Positions 30,314 to 42,402 of a stretch of 64,000 nucleotides of DNA are shown one piece after another. Numbering within the stretch: the stretch's first letter is position 1; the number at the start of each line of letters is the position of its first letter. This DNA is from Planctomycetaceae bacterium (GTDB lineage: Bacteria; Planctomycetota; Planctomycetia; Planctomycetales; Planctomycetaceae), in NCBI GenBank assembly GCA_018699955.1, contig JABISG010000131.1:62001-126000 (forward strand). The letters run 5' to 3'. The position numbers were made by a program, and so were the translations under genes. Under the pieces are notes generated by a model that was given only the letters and a program-made list of their open reading frames with translations, was not told where the DNA came from and did no database searches.

Positions 30314-30778
30314 TCACTTGCTGTCGGCGAGTCGGGCGGTTTCCTGCCGATGTCGTTCGGCTGTTTCGAGATTGAAAGAGACATGGCGTTCGTCGATTTC
30401 CGTGTGACGATGACGCGCGCCGCAGCGATAGCACACCAACACGTCGCGCATGAGAGAGTACAGCGACAAATCGATGAGCGCGAAAACCATCAGAATACCA
30501 ATCGCCAACATCGGCCACATGTAAGCCCAGGCGATCGTACTCAGCAGAATCCCCGTACCGACAAACATCAGTCCGATTTTTTGCGAAAAGTCCTTTTGCC
30601 GCCAGAGGTCGTCGCAACTGCAGGCCAGGCATCGTTGCGGTCGCTCCTGTTCGTCCAGTTCACCCGGCTCCACAGCACGCGACCAATCGCACGATTCGCA
30701 TTGCAGCGTCTCCAGCGACTTGGACACTTGCACGCGTGACGTCTGCTGGCATCGGAGACATCGATAGATTAATTGCAT
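30314..30778 (-). CDS. Zinc-ribbon membrane protein of unknown function
   Basis: This 154-residue protein has CxxC pairs at C7/C10, C27/C30, C50/C53 and C116/C119, giving two probable zinc ribbons. Two membrane helices lie at about 68-86 and 90-108. The C-terminal ribbon would be cytoplasmic. No enzymatic motif is seen. It is upstream of the FAD/Fe-S gene on the same strand, 64 bases away. Confidence 0.75.
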   Translation of the reverse strand: MQLIYRCLRCQQTSRVQVSKSLETLQCESCDWSRAVEPGELDEQERPQRCLACSCDDLWRQKDFSQKIGLMFVGTGILLSTIAWAYMWPMLAIGILMVFALIDLSLYSLMRDVLVCYRCGARHRHTEIDERHVSFNLETAERHRQETARLADSK

Positions 30779-30948
30779 GGCAGCTGGCAGTCTGGATTCT
30801 TATGACCGAAAAACGGATTCAATCAAACAACACGAACGCTTCAGTATCCCCTGCGGCGACCGAAAGAGCAACGAGCGAAGCGCGGGGCAGAGGCGAAATG
30901 GCCATCCTTGTCTCCCTTTCTCCGAATCTCTCGCACTCCTGATCTCCC

Positions 30949-31770
30949 TTAAAGCGGCTTCCACAGTGCCTGGTAGAGCAGCGACCCGGTCATCTCGCCG
31001 ATAAACGTCACAATCACACCGACAAACAGCACGCCGGTAGCCGCCTGTGTGTTGCGGTATTTCAGAATCCGCCACACCATGAAGGCGACGGCCAACGGCC
31101 CAGCAATGCCGGCGGTCCAACGCAACCACAGCCACATGGAATGTGTGCTGTCACCGATGCTGCCCCACGCCATCGCCAAACCAATCGCCGAAACCAATAG
31201 CCGTAGCATCGCCGCACCGCCAAAGTAACACGTCAATTGCTTCAACGGATCGATCGACATTGTCGGCGCAGTCAGATACCAGTGTCCCAACAACATGGCC
31301 GTCATCGCGCCGCCCAAAATCACCGCCGAGGAAACATCGGACAACATCCGTAACCACTCCGAAGCATCAGCAAACGATCCGATTCGCGGAAAAGACAACA
31401 ACAGCACGGCCAGCGAAACGGCGGCGATTATCGCTGCGAACCAGCCACCCGCCTTTCGCCGTTCCAACGTCCACATCACCGAACCAAAAAACGCAGCGAC
31501 CGCCATCACCACACACAATCCGGTCGTGACCTGCATATTCAACAATGCGGGCAATTGTTCGTCGCTGTCACCCGTAAACATTCCCAGCGTCAACGCCGAC
31601 AGCACGCTCAGTCCCAGCACCACCAGCATTTGAATGCGAAAGAATCCCGATGTGACCTGACCGCGCGGCATCAGGCACCACATCAGGCTCATGCCGAAAA
31701 TCAACCGTAACGAAAAATGTGCAATCATGGTCGGTCGCGATGTGGCGGCTGGAGTGTGTGAAGAAAACAT
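30949..31770 (-). CDS. Multi-pass membrane protein of unknown function
   Basis: This 273-residue protein is largely hydrophobic, with about seven likely membrane helices (for example VLGLSVLSALTLGMF and AIIAAVSLAVLLLSF). An internal Met at residue 15 (MIAHFSLR) may be the true start. No transporter or enzyme signature is visible. Its function is unknown. It lies between the zinc-ribbon gene and folE on the same strand. Confidence 0.72.
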   Translation of the reverse strand: MFSSHTPAATSRPTMIAHFSLRLIFGMSLMWCLMPRGQVTSGFFRIQMLVVLGLSVLSALTLGMFTGDSDEQLPALLNMQVTTGLCVVMAVAAFFGSVMWTLERRKAGGWFAAIIAAVSLAVLLLSFPRIGSFADASEWLRMLSDVSSAVILGGAMTAMLLGHWYLTAPTMSIDPLKQLTCYFGGAAMLRLLVSAIGLAMAWGSIGDSTHSMWLWLRWTAGIAGPLAVAFMVWRILKYRNTQAATGVLFVGVIVTFIGEMTGSLLYQALWKPL

Positions 31771-31840
31771 GGTTAGCCGCGACGCGAAGGTTTTCCGAAG
31801 CGGAGCGCTCCGCTCCGTAAACTCCGCGTCGCGGCTAACC
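31771..31840. repeat. Cruciform-forming repeat upstream of the membrane-protein gene
   Basis: A 16-base arm (ggttagccgcgacgcg, 31771-31786) is mirrored perfectly at 31825-31840. Between them is a second palindrome, agcggagcgctccgct (31799-31814). It can form a two-stem structure. The gttagccgcgacgcg type is familiar to me as a dispersed planctomycete repeat. It abuts the start codon of the membrane-protein gene and lies just after folE. Confidence 0.8.
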
Positions 31841-31863
31841 GAAAACTGTTCGAAACGTACAAA

Positions 31864-32508
31864 TCATTTCCGGTTAATCAACGCCATCACTTCCGCGCGG
31901 CTCGATTGATTCGTTTTGAATAGACCACGGACTGCACTGGTCACTGTTAAACTGCCCGGTTTGCGAACGCCGCGAATCGTCATGCAGGTGTGCGTTGCTT
32001 CGATCACCACGACCACCCCTTTGGCGTCGAGCTTTGTGTTGACCAGATCGGCAATCTGATGTGTCATTCGCTCCTGCACCTGCGGACGATGCGAAATCTC
32101 TTCAACAACGCGCGCCAGCTTGCTCAACCCGACCACCTTGCCCTTCGGGAGGTAGCCGACGTGTGCAACGCCCATAAACGGCAGCAGGTGATGCTCGCAA
32201 GTGCTGTTGAACGCAATGTCGCGCACCAGCACCAACTCGTCGTATTCTTCGTCAAAACATTTGTCGAGATGCCGCGACGGATCAATATGCAGACCGGAAA
32301 ACAACTCGGCATACATCCGCGCGACACGGGCCGGCGTCTCACACAAACTCGAGCGATCCGGATCTTCGCCGATCGCTGAAAGAATCTCGCGAACCGCACG
32401 CTCGATCCGTGGTAAATCGACCGGCGTCGGCTCCGTCATCTCTCCATTGCCGCCTCCTGCGGAGACGCATTCATCGGAATCCGTGGATGCGGACGAGGAA
32501 TTTGCCAT
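31864..32508 (-). CDS. folE: GTP cyclohydrolase I
   Basis: This 214-residue enzyme opens the tetrahydrofolate pathway by turning GTP into dihydroneopterin triphosphate. It has the zinc-binding [19 protein letters not shown], the SKLARVVE segment, and the second ligand site [17 protein letters not shown]. The ATG at 32508 is preferred over an upstream in-frame GTG because an AGAAGAAGAG ribosome site precedes it. The N-terminal 30 residues are low-complexity and variable. Spacing suggests its own transcription unit. Confidence 0.95.
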   Translation of the reverse strand: MANSSSASTDSDECVSAGGGNGEMTEPTPVDLPRIERAVREILSAIGEDPDRSSLCETPARVARMYAELFSGLHIDPSRHLDKCFDEEYDELVLVRDIAFNSTCEHHLLPFMGVAHVGYLPKGKVVGLSKLARVVEEISHRPQVQERMTHQIADLVNTKLDAKGVVVVIEATHTCMTIRGVRKPGSLTVTSAVRGLFKTNQSSRAEVMALINRK

Positions 32509-32767
32509 GACTCTTCTTCTGTTACAACACGATTTCACTGCGACAGCACGCTGCAGAAGGGACGATCGCGGCTGCGATGCCAGCCGGATTCCAGCAGCGA
32601 ACGGCTAATTCTATCACCCGGTTGCCACAGTTGACAGCATGCAGAACGCCAATGCACGGCCGGCCAGTGATTCGAGCGTTGTAAACCCAAGCGAGCGAGG
32701 ATGCCAACCGTTTGACACCCGCGTTCGCCGATCCCACTTTCAAAAAAAGATCAAACCTGCATGCGGG

Positions 32768-34444
32768 CTACTTTTCGATGGCCGATGAGGATTTCCCGGT
32801 ACGCATCGGTTTTATCTCGTTGTCGATGTTGATCCCGTCTGCTCTGTCCATCGAGACGACCTTGGCTTTCGCATCGTTCGAGTACGCGGTGTTGCCGATG
32901 ATCTGTGGTGGCGACGGTGATTTGTTGACGACGAACGCCGCCGAGTGAAAGTTGCCGACGGTGTTATTGATCGCCGTCACGTTCGCTTCGCCGGCCGAGA
33001 GTGCGTGCCGCCACGTTGTAATTTCGTTGTCGCTCATTGCAACGGTCGAACCCTTGAGCGCCCAGACGGCAAAGTTCGGCGGACCACGCCGCCTCAGGCT
33101 GGTTCCCTCAAAGCGATTGTCGTCAATTTTCACATCGCCGGCGACACGGATGCCCGCGACTCCACCACCGCGAATGACATTGCCCGTAAACGTTGCCGAC
33201 GCGCCATTGAAGACCATCACAATCGGTGGCAGCCCGCCCTTCCGCGACAACTCGTTACCCGAGAGACTGACCGTCCAACCGGGGTTGATGCCGACGGCTA
33301 CCAGTGCATTGTCGATTACGCGATTATTCACCACAGTCGCATGCCCTTCCTTGCATGCGGCGAAACCGATTCCTGAGGTTTTGTTGTGATGACAGTAATT
33401 GCCGATGAGCGTGTTGCGTGTGTCGCCGCGCTGACCGATGCCGGCCTTTCCGTTTTCGTAGCACTCGTTGCCGATGATCGTCGCGTGCGCTCCGGTTCGC
33501 GAACCGATGCCGGCCAATTTGTTCTTGTAGCATTTGTTGTTGCGAATCAACGGGGCCGCCTCTTCCCGGGTGCCGATTCCGGCCATGTCGTTTTCGTAAC
33601 ATTCGTTGTTCTCGATCAGCGGCTGTGTCTCGGGTTCGGTACGGGTTCCAATTCCTGCACGGCGGTTCTTGTAGCATTTGTTGCCGCGCACGATCGGTTT
33701 CGATCCTTCACTGATCCCGATGCCGGCGCGAATGTTGCCGTAACAAATGTTATTCACCACCAGCGGGCTGCTGTTGTCGTGTCCGATGCCGGCAAAGAAG
33801 TTTTCAAAGCAGATGTTGCTGCGAATGATGGCGGTCGATCCTTTCATCGAGCCGATGCCGCCGCCCATGTTGCGATAGCAGACATTGTTGGTAACCAATG
33901 GCGAACACCGCTTGCCCTTCACACCGCTGATGCCGATTCCCGAGTAGCCGATGTGGTGCACAATGTTATTGCGAACCGTGCAGGAGACGCCGACGATGCC
34001 GATGCCGGCGACGCCCGGTGCACCGATGTGTTCGTGCGATTGTTCTTCGCCTTGTGTGGCGTAGTGCTTCTTCCACTTCGTTTCGCTGTACGTGCCAATG
34101 TTGGTCACCGTGAATCCGTCGAGTGTTGAACCGGCGGCCATATCAACTCCGGGATCGGTTCCGGCATCGCCTCCGCCGTCAAGAATCGTCGCCTCGGCCC
34201 GCTTCAATCCCACCTTGCCTTTTGCGTCGTCGCCTTCACTTCTGAGAGTCACACCCGCCTTCAGCCGCAGCCGTTCTTCGTAGGTGCCGGCGGCAACCAG
34301 CACGGTATCGCCCGCTGCAGATGCATTGATGGCAGCTTGAATCGTCTTGTGGTCTCCGGGAACACGCAGGTTTTCCGCGAACGAATCCCCACTCATCAAC
34401 AACAGGACGGCCGGTACAACGGCAGCGAATCGGAGCGAATTCAT
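32768..34444 (-). CDS. Exported right-handed beta-helix protein with NxCYxNxxAGIG coils
   Basis: This 558-residue protein has a signal peptide (MNSLRFAAVVPAVLLLMSG) and the TIQAAINASAAGDTVLV opening seen in pectate-lyase-like beta-helix proteins. The middle carries about nine coils of roughly 22 residues built on N(E/K/I)CYxNxxAGIG. ATG 34444 is chosen because gaggtaac precedes it and the hydrophobic signal follows. No pectate-lyase or PbH1 catalytic residues are evident, so a structural or carbohydrate-binding role is as likely as catalysis. The MarR-type gene ends 68 bases upstream. Confidence 0.82.
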   Translation of the reverse strand: MNSLRFAAVVPAVLLLMSGDSFAENLRVPGDHKTIQAAINASAAGDTVLVAAGTYEERLRLKAGVTLRSEGDDAKGKVGLKRAEATILDGGGDAGTDPGVDMAAGSTLDGFTVTNIGTYSETKWKKHYATQGEEQSHEHIGAPGVAGIGIVGVSCTVRNNIVHHIGYSGIGISGVKGKRCSPLVTNNVCYRNMGGGIGSMKGSTAIIRSNICFENFFAGIGHDNSSPLVVNNICYGNIRAGIGISEGSKPIVRGNKCYKNRRAGIGTRTEPETQPLIENNECYENDMAGIGTREEAAPLIRNNKCYKNKLAGIGSRTGAHATIIGNECYENGKAGIGQRGDTRNTLIGNYCHHNKTSGIGFAACKEGHATVVNNRVIDNALVAVGINPGWTVSLSGNELSRKGGLPPIVMVFNGASATFTGNVIRGGGVAGIRVAGDVKIDDNRFEGTSLRRRGPPNFAVWALKGSTVAMSDNEITTWRHALSAGEANVTAINNTVGNFHSAAFVVNKSPSPPQIIGNTAYSNDAKAKVVSMDRADGINIDNEIKPMRTGKSSSAIEK

Positions 34445-34512
34445 GGTGTTACCTCGGTTGTCGGTTGGTTGGGAATCATCCAAACAGATCCCAGTCTGGT
34501 CAACTTTTTCAA

Positions 34513-35028
34513 TCACGTTTTGGAATGAACGCCCGTTGTTTCCATCTTACTCTCTTCGGGCACATGATGGAAAATCAGCTTGTTCAACAGTCCGGTCAGT
34601 TGTTCACGTTCACTGCTATTCAATCCGGCGGTGACATGTTCGAGTTGCTGTTGATGCACTTTCCAGATGCGGTTCAACAGCGACTCACCTCGGCGTGTCA
34701 GTTCGACGAATTTCTCACGTCGGTCGAGTGGATTGGCCCGGCGTCGAATTAACTTTGCCGCCTCCATCCGTGACAGCATGACGGTGATGTTGGGAAACGA
34801 GACATACAACTCGCGGCCCAGTCGCCGTTGTGACACCGGTTCATCCTGCAGCCGATGAATGACCGTCAGCATTTGAAACTGCGGCGGCGTCAAATCGAAC
34901 TGAGCAAAGTACGGCCCCATTTGCCGCTGCACCGCCCCAAACCCACGCACCACCGCCACCACCGCCCGCCGCGCCGGCGAATCGGGGAAGTCGTCCCGCA
35001 GATCAGGTTGTGCGGCCTTCGCAGTCAC
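34513..35028 (-). CDS. MarR-family transcriptional regulator
   Basis: This 171-residue protein has the MarR winged helix-turn-helix: LTPPQFQMLTVIHRL, RRLGRELYVSFPNITVMLSR and the wing NPLDRREKFVELT. It starts at GTG with an AGGA site upstream. MarR proteins usually repress divergent or adjacent genes and respond to small ligands. The downstream same-strand gene encodes the exported beta-helix protein, 68 bases on, so co-transcription is possible. Confidence 0.9.
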   Translation of the reverse strand: MTAKAAQPDLRDDFPDSPARRAVVAVVRGFGAVQRQMGPYFAQFDLTPPQFQMLTVIHRLQDEPVSQRRLGRELYVSFPNITVMLSRMEAAKLIRRRANPLDRREKFVELTRRGESLLNRIWKVHQQQLEHVTAGLNSSEREQLTGLLNKLIFHHVPEESKMETTGVHSKT

Positions 35029-35055
35029 GCTGACGGAATCCTGCTGTGTTGTTGC

Positions 35056-35090
35056 CTGGCAAAATGGTTAACTATTAAACTATCTGCCAG
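35056..35090 (-). promoter_or_regulatory. AT-rich element upstream of the marR-type gene
   Basis: An AT-rich segment (ggttaactattaaactat, 35066-35083) stands out from the GC-rich context. It is flanked by ctggca (35056-35061) and tgccag (35085-35090). The imperfect AGTT-A repeats resemble MarR operators. The likely role is the promoter and autoregulatory operator of the MarR gene. Confidence 0.35.
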
Positions 35091-35235
35091 TGCGGGGGGA
35101 AGTCAAGCAGGCCGCGCTACGAAACCACCTTCGCCGTAGACCGAGACGCGATCGTGGCGTACAATTGGGTTGGTGTTTGCGGCGGTTTCGATATTCCGAA
35201 TGCCGCCCGTCGGTCGTTTTCAAGTGGGTACCACA

Positions 35236-35547
35236 ATGGCTCCCAACAAGCGAATTCGCGAATGGTATGCTCGGGTTGAGGAACTCTGCTCGCTGATCGT
35301 CAAGCGGCCGGAGTTGACTTGGCTGTGGGAAATCCGCATCAAGATTCTGATGTATTTGATCCAGCGTTACGGGGAATCGGACCCCGAACCCACGCCGCCG
35401 GCTCGCCCGCGTCCCGCTTCGTTCACCTGGCCAAAACATGCTCCCGGCCGCGAACCCTGCACCGCCACGCGCCGCAAGCAGATCCACACGCTGCTGGAAA
35501 ACATCCACCGCGTGAATCGCATCTCGAAGACAAAGACAGCCTGCTAG
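35236..35547 (+). CDS. Small hypothetical protein
   Basis: From ATG 35236 this gives 103 residues. The N-terminus MAPNKRIREWYARVEELCSL is helical, with a hydrophobic ELTWLWEIRIKILMYLIQRY segment that is amphipathic rather than a clear membrane helix. A basic Pro-rich tail contains one CTATRRKQ. No known domain. It lies alone between the MarR region and the sigma-54-like promoter. Confidence 0.55.
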   Translation: MAPNKRIREWYARVEELCSLIVKRPELTWLWEIRIKILMYLIQRYGESDPEPTPPARPRPASFTWPKHAPGREPCTATRRKQIHTLLENIHRVNRISKTKTAC

Positions 35548-35829
35548 GCCGACCGAACTCCCGCTCTCCCTCACTCCTTTTCTTCCCCACTCGCCGTCTC
35601 CCCGGCACAACACCGAGAACCAATTGGCACACCGCTTGCGTTCTAACCGCTAGAGTCCCCGCAAGGAACGGCATTGACCATTCGGGGGGAAAGCCAATAA
35701 ACTTTGCGGCAGAGGGAACTTACGTCTCGACCCGGCGGCTCTGTTTGCACCGCGAGCACTGTCGCCGTTTGTCGCTGCGCTAAACGTTCAGACTGCCATT
35801 CTGACAGGCAATAACCAACAGGCTGTGTG
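35548..35829. other. Leader region before secA
   Basis: These bases hold the sigma-54-type promoter described separately and a long presumptive 5' untranslated region. No SecM-like leader peptide or known riboswitch was recognised. Confidence 0.4.
35624..35640 (+). promoter_or_regulatory. Sigma-54-type promoter upstream of secA
   Basis: The sequence ttggcacaccgcttgcg matches the RpoN -24/-12 consensus (TGGCAC, five bases, TTGC). The GG (35626-35627) and GC (35638-35639) dinucleotides have the required 10-base spacing. It points toward secA, whose start is about 190 bases downstream, with no other gene between. Sigma-54 genes exist in planctomycetes, but this assignment rests on sequence match only. 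Confidence 0.5.
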
Positions 35830-39417
<3,588 letters not shown>

Positions 39418-39453
39418 CGTTGAAACGTTGAATTCTGAACGATGAATTAAACT

Positions 39454-39473
39454 CGCCGGTCGCGTTCGGCGGG
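39454..39473. terminator. Hairpin leader/terminator copy 1 after secA
   Basis: Arms cgccg (39454-39458) and cggcg (39467-39471) flank a short loop, followed by ggaaactcc. It lies 37 bases after the secA stop and about 30 before the tiny membrane ORF. The same sequence pattern recurs before waaA (39649-39670). It could terminate secA or be a leader element. Confidence 0.5.
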
Positions 39474-39502
39474 AAACTCCAAACATGATCGGAGATCGTT
39501 TG

Positions 39503-39619
39503 ATGAAGAACACCCGCAAACTTCGGTTGGTCGCATTGTGTTCCTTGCTGCTCATTGTTGCCTCACTCGCATTCTACAGAATGTTTTTCGCAATGCCGTC
39601 TCCAATCGTGGCAGGTTGA
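39503..39619 (+). CDS. Possible 38-residue single-pass membrane peptide
   Basis: An ATG at 39503, preceded by GGAGA at good spacing, opens 38 codons ending TGA. The peptide starts MKNTRKLRLVAL and has one hydrophobic helix (about residues 9-27) between a basic N-terminus and a short tail. An in-frame ATG at 39485 would add six residues. Supporting features are the ribosome site, the helix and its position between two similar hairpins. It may still be non-coding. Confidence 0.45.
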   Translation: MKNTRKLRLVALCSLLLIVASLAFYRMFFAMPSPIVAG

Positions 39620-39648
39620 ACGAAATCCGTTCTAACAACGAATAAAAG

Positions 39649-39670
39649 CCCGCCAGCCGCGTCCGGCGGG
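39649..39670. repeat. Hairpin leader copy 2 before waaA
   Basis: Arms cccgcc and ggcggg flank a loop and are followed by aaacacc. The segment cgcgtccggcgggaaacacc parallels cgcgttcggcgggaaactcc before the tiny membrane ORF. The two copies lie at similar distances upstream of their start codons. Confidence 0.5.
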
Positions 39671-39698
39671 AAACACCATTGGGAATGGATGCCCTTTG

Positions 39699-41036
39699 AT
39701 GTCGTGGTTGCTCAACATCGCCTACATTCTGCTGCTGATCGCAGTTTCCCCCGTGCTGCTGTACCGCAGGCTGGCTCACGGCAAATACCGTGACGGCTGG
39801 GGTGAGAAACTGCTGGGACGGTTGCCCGCGCGATCTTCCGAGCGCCCCTGTATTTGGTTTCACGCGGTCAGCGTTGGCGAGGTGCTGCAGTTGCAGTCGG
39901 TTCTGAACGAACTCGAACCGCGGCTGCCTGGACACGACTTCGTCATTACGACAACAACGGTGACCGGCTTGAGTGTTGCCCGCGAAAAGTTTGCGGCGGA
40001 TCGGCATCACGTCTGTTACTTTCCGCTCGATTTCAGTTGGGCGGTCAACCGCGCACTCAAAGTCATTCAGCCACGCGCGATTGTGTTGGTCGAATTGGAA
40101 CTCTGGCCGAACTTCATTGCAGCGGCGGGGCGGCGGGGCATTCCGCTGGCTTTAGTCAACGGTCGGATTAGCGAGCGGAGTTTTCGCGGTTACCGGCGGA
40201 TTCGTGTGCTGATGCGATGGTTGCTCCGGCGATTTGAAACGTTGGCCGTGCAGAATGAGACCTACGGCCAGCGGCTGATTGAATTGGGCGCCCCGAAAGA
40301 TCGGGTTGTCGTCACCGGTTCGATTAAGTTCGACGGCGTGAACACCGACCGCGAAAACCCACAAACTGCTGAGTTGCGTCGTTCATTCGGAATCGGCCAA
40401 GCCGAACGCGTTTTCGTCGCTGGCAGTACGCAGGCACCGGAAGAAGACTACGCGCTGCAAACCTGGATATCACTCCGCGAAGAATTCCCCGAACTTCGCC
40501 TGATTCTCGTCCCGCGACACAAAGAGCGGTTCGAAGAAGTCGCCGAGCTGGTCAAAAGTCATGACCTGCCCTTAATGCGACGAACTGAGACCAAAGGCGA
40601 GCGGGGGGTGTTAACCCCCCGGTGCGATGACAGTTATTCGGCCCCGATCCTCCTCCTCGACACCCTTGGCGAATTGGGCGCCTGCTGGGGGTTGGCCGAT
40701 GTCGCATTTGTCGGCGGCAGTCTGACGCGGCGCGGCGGACAGAATATGATCGAACCGGCCGCGTATGGTGCTGCCGTCTTGTTCGGACCGAACACCTGGA
40801 ACTTTCGCGACGTCGTCGAACTATTGCTGAATTCTGGGGCGGCCCGCGTTGTTGCCGACCGCGAAGAGTTGACGCAAACCGTCGGCGAACTGCTAAGGGA
40901 CGGGGCAACAGCGACGAAACAGGGACAAATCGCACAGCGGCTGGTCGTCGCACAACAGGGCGCGACGGAAAAAACGAGTAAGCTGCTGGTGCAAATGGCC
41001 GGTCCGATCACCGCGCCACAATCGCGTGCCGCGTAG
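39699..41036 (+). CDS. waaA: 3-deoxy-D-manno-octulosonic acid transferase WaaA
   Basis: This 445-residue membrane-anchored glycosyltransferase adds Kdo to lipid A precursors. It has an N-terminal membrane helix (LLNIAYILLLIAVSPVLLY), the WFHAVSVGEV motif, VELELWPNF, and VFVAGSTQAPEE. The C-terminal half contains VGGSLTRRGGQNMIEPAAYG, which binds CMP-Kdo. ATG 39699 is chosen over an upstream TTG. A GERGVLTPRC stretch in the middle, coded by a palindrome ggggggtgttaacccccc, is not part of the family consensus I know. Presence supports an LPS-like envelope. Confidence 0.93.
   Translation: MSWLLNIAYILLLIAVSPVLLYRRLAHGKYRDGWGEKLLGRLPARSSERPCIWFHAVSVGEVLQLQSVLNELEPRLPGHDFVITTTTVTGLSVAREKFAADRHHVCYFPLDFSWAVNRALKVIQPRAIVLVELELWPNFIAAAGRRGIPLALVNGRISERSFRGYRRIRVLMRWLLRRFETLAVQNETYGQRLIELGAPKDRVVVTGSIKFDGVNTDRENPQTAELRRSFGIGQAERVFVAGSTQAPEEDYALQTWISLREEFPELRLILVPRHKERFEEVAELVKSHDLPLMRRTETKGERGVLTPRCDDSYSAPILLLDTLGELGACWGLADVAFVGGSLTRRGGQNMIEPAAYGAAVLFGPNTWNFRDVVELLLNSGAARVVADREELTQTVGELLRDGATATKQGQIAQRLVVAQQGATEKTSKLLVQMAGPITAPQSRAA
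40603..40620. repeat. Palindrome inside the waaA frame
   Basis: The sequence gggggg-tgttaa-cccccc lies in the waaA coding region. The next bases (ggtg) fit a gggggtgttaaccccccggtg element type seen in planctomycete intergenic DNA. It adds a short run to the protein without breaking the frame. Confidence 0.45.
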
Positions 41037-41189
41037 ATCGCGCGTCGCTGGTAAAGTCGAATCCAGCCCGCTATCGTCTACCCAGTTGTAACGGTCGGTA
41101 CTTCATGCCGCCGTTGGGCGACGTCCGACGTGGTGCGGCATTTCTGCATTGCGAAGTTGATTGAGTTTGGTTGAATCCCGGAGTTTTGC

Positions 41190-42332
41190 ATGTCCCAGTA
41201 TTTGTTTACGAGTGAATCGGTCAGTATGGGACACCCCGACAAGGTGTCCGATCAGGTCTCTGACGGCATCCTCGACGCGCTGTTGGCCCAGGACCCTGCT
41301 TCCCGCGTTGCCTGTGAAACATTGTGTACCACCGACCTTGTTGTGCTGTCCGGCGAAGTGACAACGACTGCGAAAATCGACCACGCCGAAGTCGTCCGTC
41401 GCGTAATTCACGACATCGGCTATACGAGCGACGACGTTGGGTTCGACGCCGAATCGTGCCGCGTCTTTCTCGCCCTGCACAGCCAAAGCGGCGATATTGC
41501 CCAGGGTGTCGATCGCGACGGTGCCGGCGATCAGGGGCTGATGTTCGGCTACGCATGCAATCAAACCGAAGAATTGATGCCGCTGCCGATCGCCTTGTCA
41601 CACCGCATTCTGCAGCGGCTGACCGTGGCCCGGCAAAAGGGGGAAGTCGGCTGGCTCCGTCCGGACAGTAAGAGCCAGGTGACGGTGGAATACGACGGCA
41701 CGAAACCGGTGGGTGTCTCGGCGGTTGTCGTCTCGACGCAGCATGACGAAGACGTCTCGCAGGAGGAAATCGCGACATTCATCAGGGAATCGATCGTTCC
41801 CGATTCGATTCCGGAAGGCTATCTCTCGGATTCAACCGTCTATCACGTCAATCCCACTGGGAGATTCGTCATTGGCGGTCCGCACGGCGACACCGGACTG
41901 ACCGGACGGAAAATCATCGTCGATACCTACGGCGGTTGGGGTCGTCATGGGGGCGGAGCGTTCAGCGGGAAGGATTCGACGAAAGTCGATCGTTCGGCCG
42001 CCTATATGGCCCGGCACGTCGCCAAAAACATTGTGGCTGCAGAACTTGCCGATGAATGCGAGATCCAGTTGGCCTACGCCATTGGTGTCGCCGACCCGGT
42101 CAGCATTCACATCGAGACCAATGGCACCGCAAAAGTGGCCGAGACGGCCATTGCCAATGCCGTCCGCGAAATGTTCCCGTTGACACCGGGCGGGATTATT
42201 GAGTATTTGAAGCTGCGCCGGCCGATCTTTCAGTTGACAGCATGGGGTGGACACTTCGGCCGCAGTGAGCCGGAATTCACATGGGAAGCGACTGATCGGG
42301 CGTCGGAACTTCGCGAAGCGGCCGGGGCATAG
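41190..42332 (+). CDS. metK: S-adenosylmethionine synthetase
   Basis: This 380-residue enzyme makes SAM from methionine and ATP. It has the N-terminal [17 protein letters not shown], the [25 protein letters not shown] segment with catalytic residues, the [21 protein letters not shown] loop and the [12 protein letters not shown] phosphate-binding loop. Length and order are typical. No SAM riboswitch is evident in the 153-base upstream gap. Confidence 0.97.
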   Translation: MSQYLFTSESVSMGHPDKVSDQVSDGILDALLAQDPASRVACETLCTTDLVVLSGEVTTTAKIDHAEVVRRVIHDIGYTSDDVGFDAESCRVFLALHSQSGDIAQGVDRDGAGDQGLMFGYACNQTEELMPLPIALSHRILQRLTVARQKGEVGWLRPDSKSQVTVEYDGTKPVGVSAVVVSTQHDEDVSQEEIATFIRESIVPDSIPEGYLSDSTVYHVNPTGRFVIGGPHGDTGLTGRKIIVDTYGGWGRHGGGAFSGKDSTKVDRSAAYMARHVAKNIVAAELADECEIQLAYAIGVADPVSIHIETNGTAKVAETAIANAVREMFPLTPGGIIEYLKLRRPIFQLTAWGGHFGRSEPEFTWEATDRASELREAAGA

Positions 42333-42402
42333 CCGAAAGGCGTCTCTGTCCGCTGAATACCGCCACGGATGGCGGCTTGGCAATTCTCGATGGAACGAGT
42401 CC

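Noticed and set aside
33330-34010. Regularly spaced repeats resembling a CRISPR array
   Set aside because: They are degenerate, in frame, about 66 bases long, and code for beta-helix coils; no cas genes are near.
41037-41189. A possible SAM riboswitch before metK
   Set aside because: The gap is only 153 bases and I could not place the conserved core of SAM-I, SAM-II or SAM-IV; an Infernal search with those Rfam models would decide.
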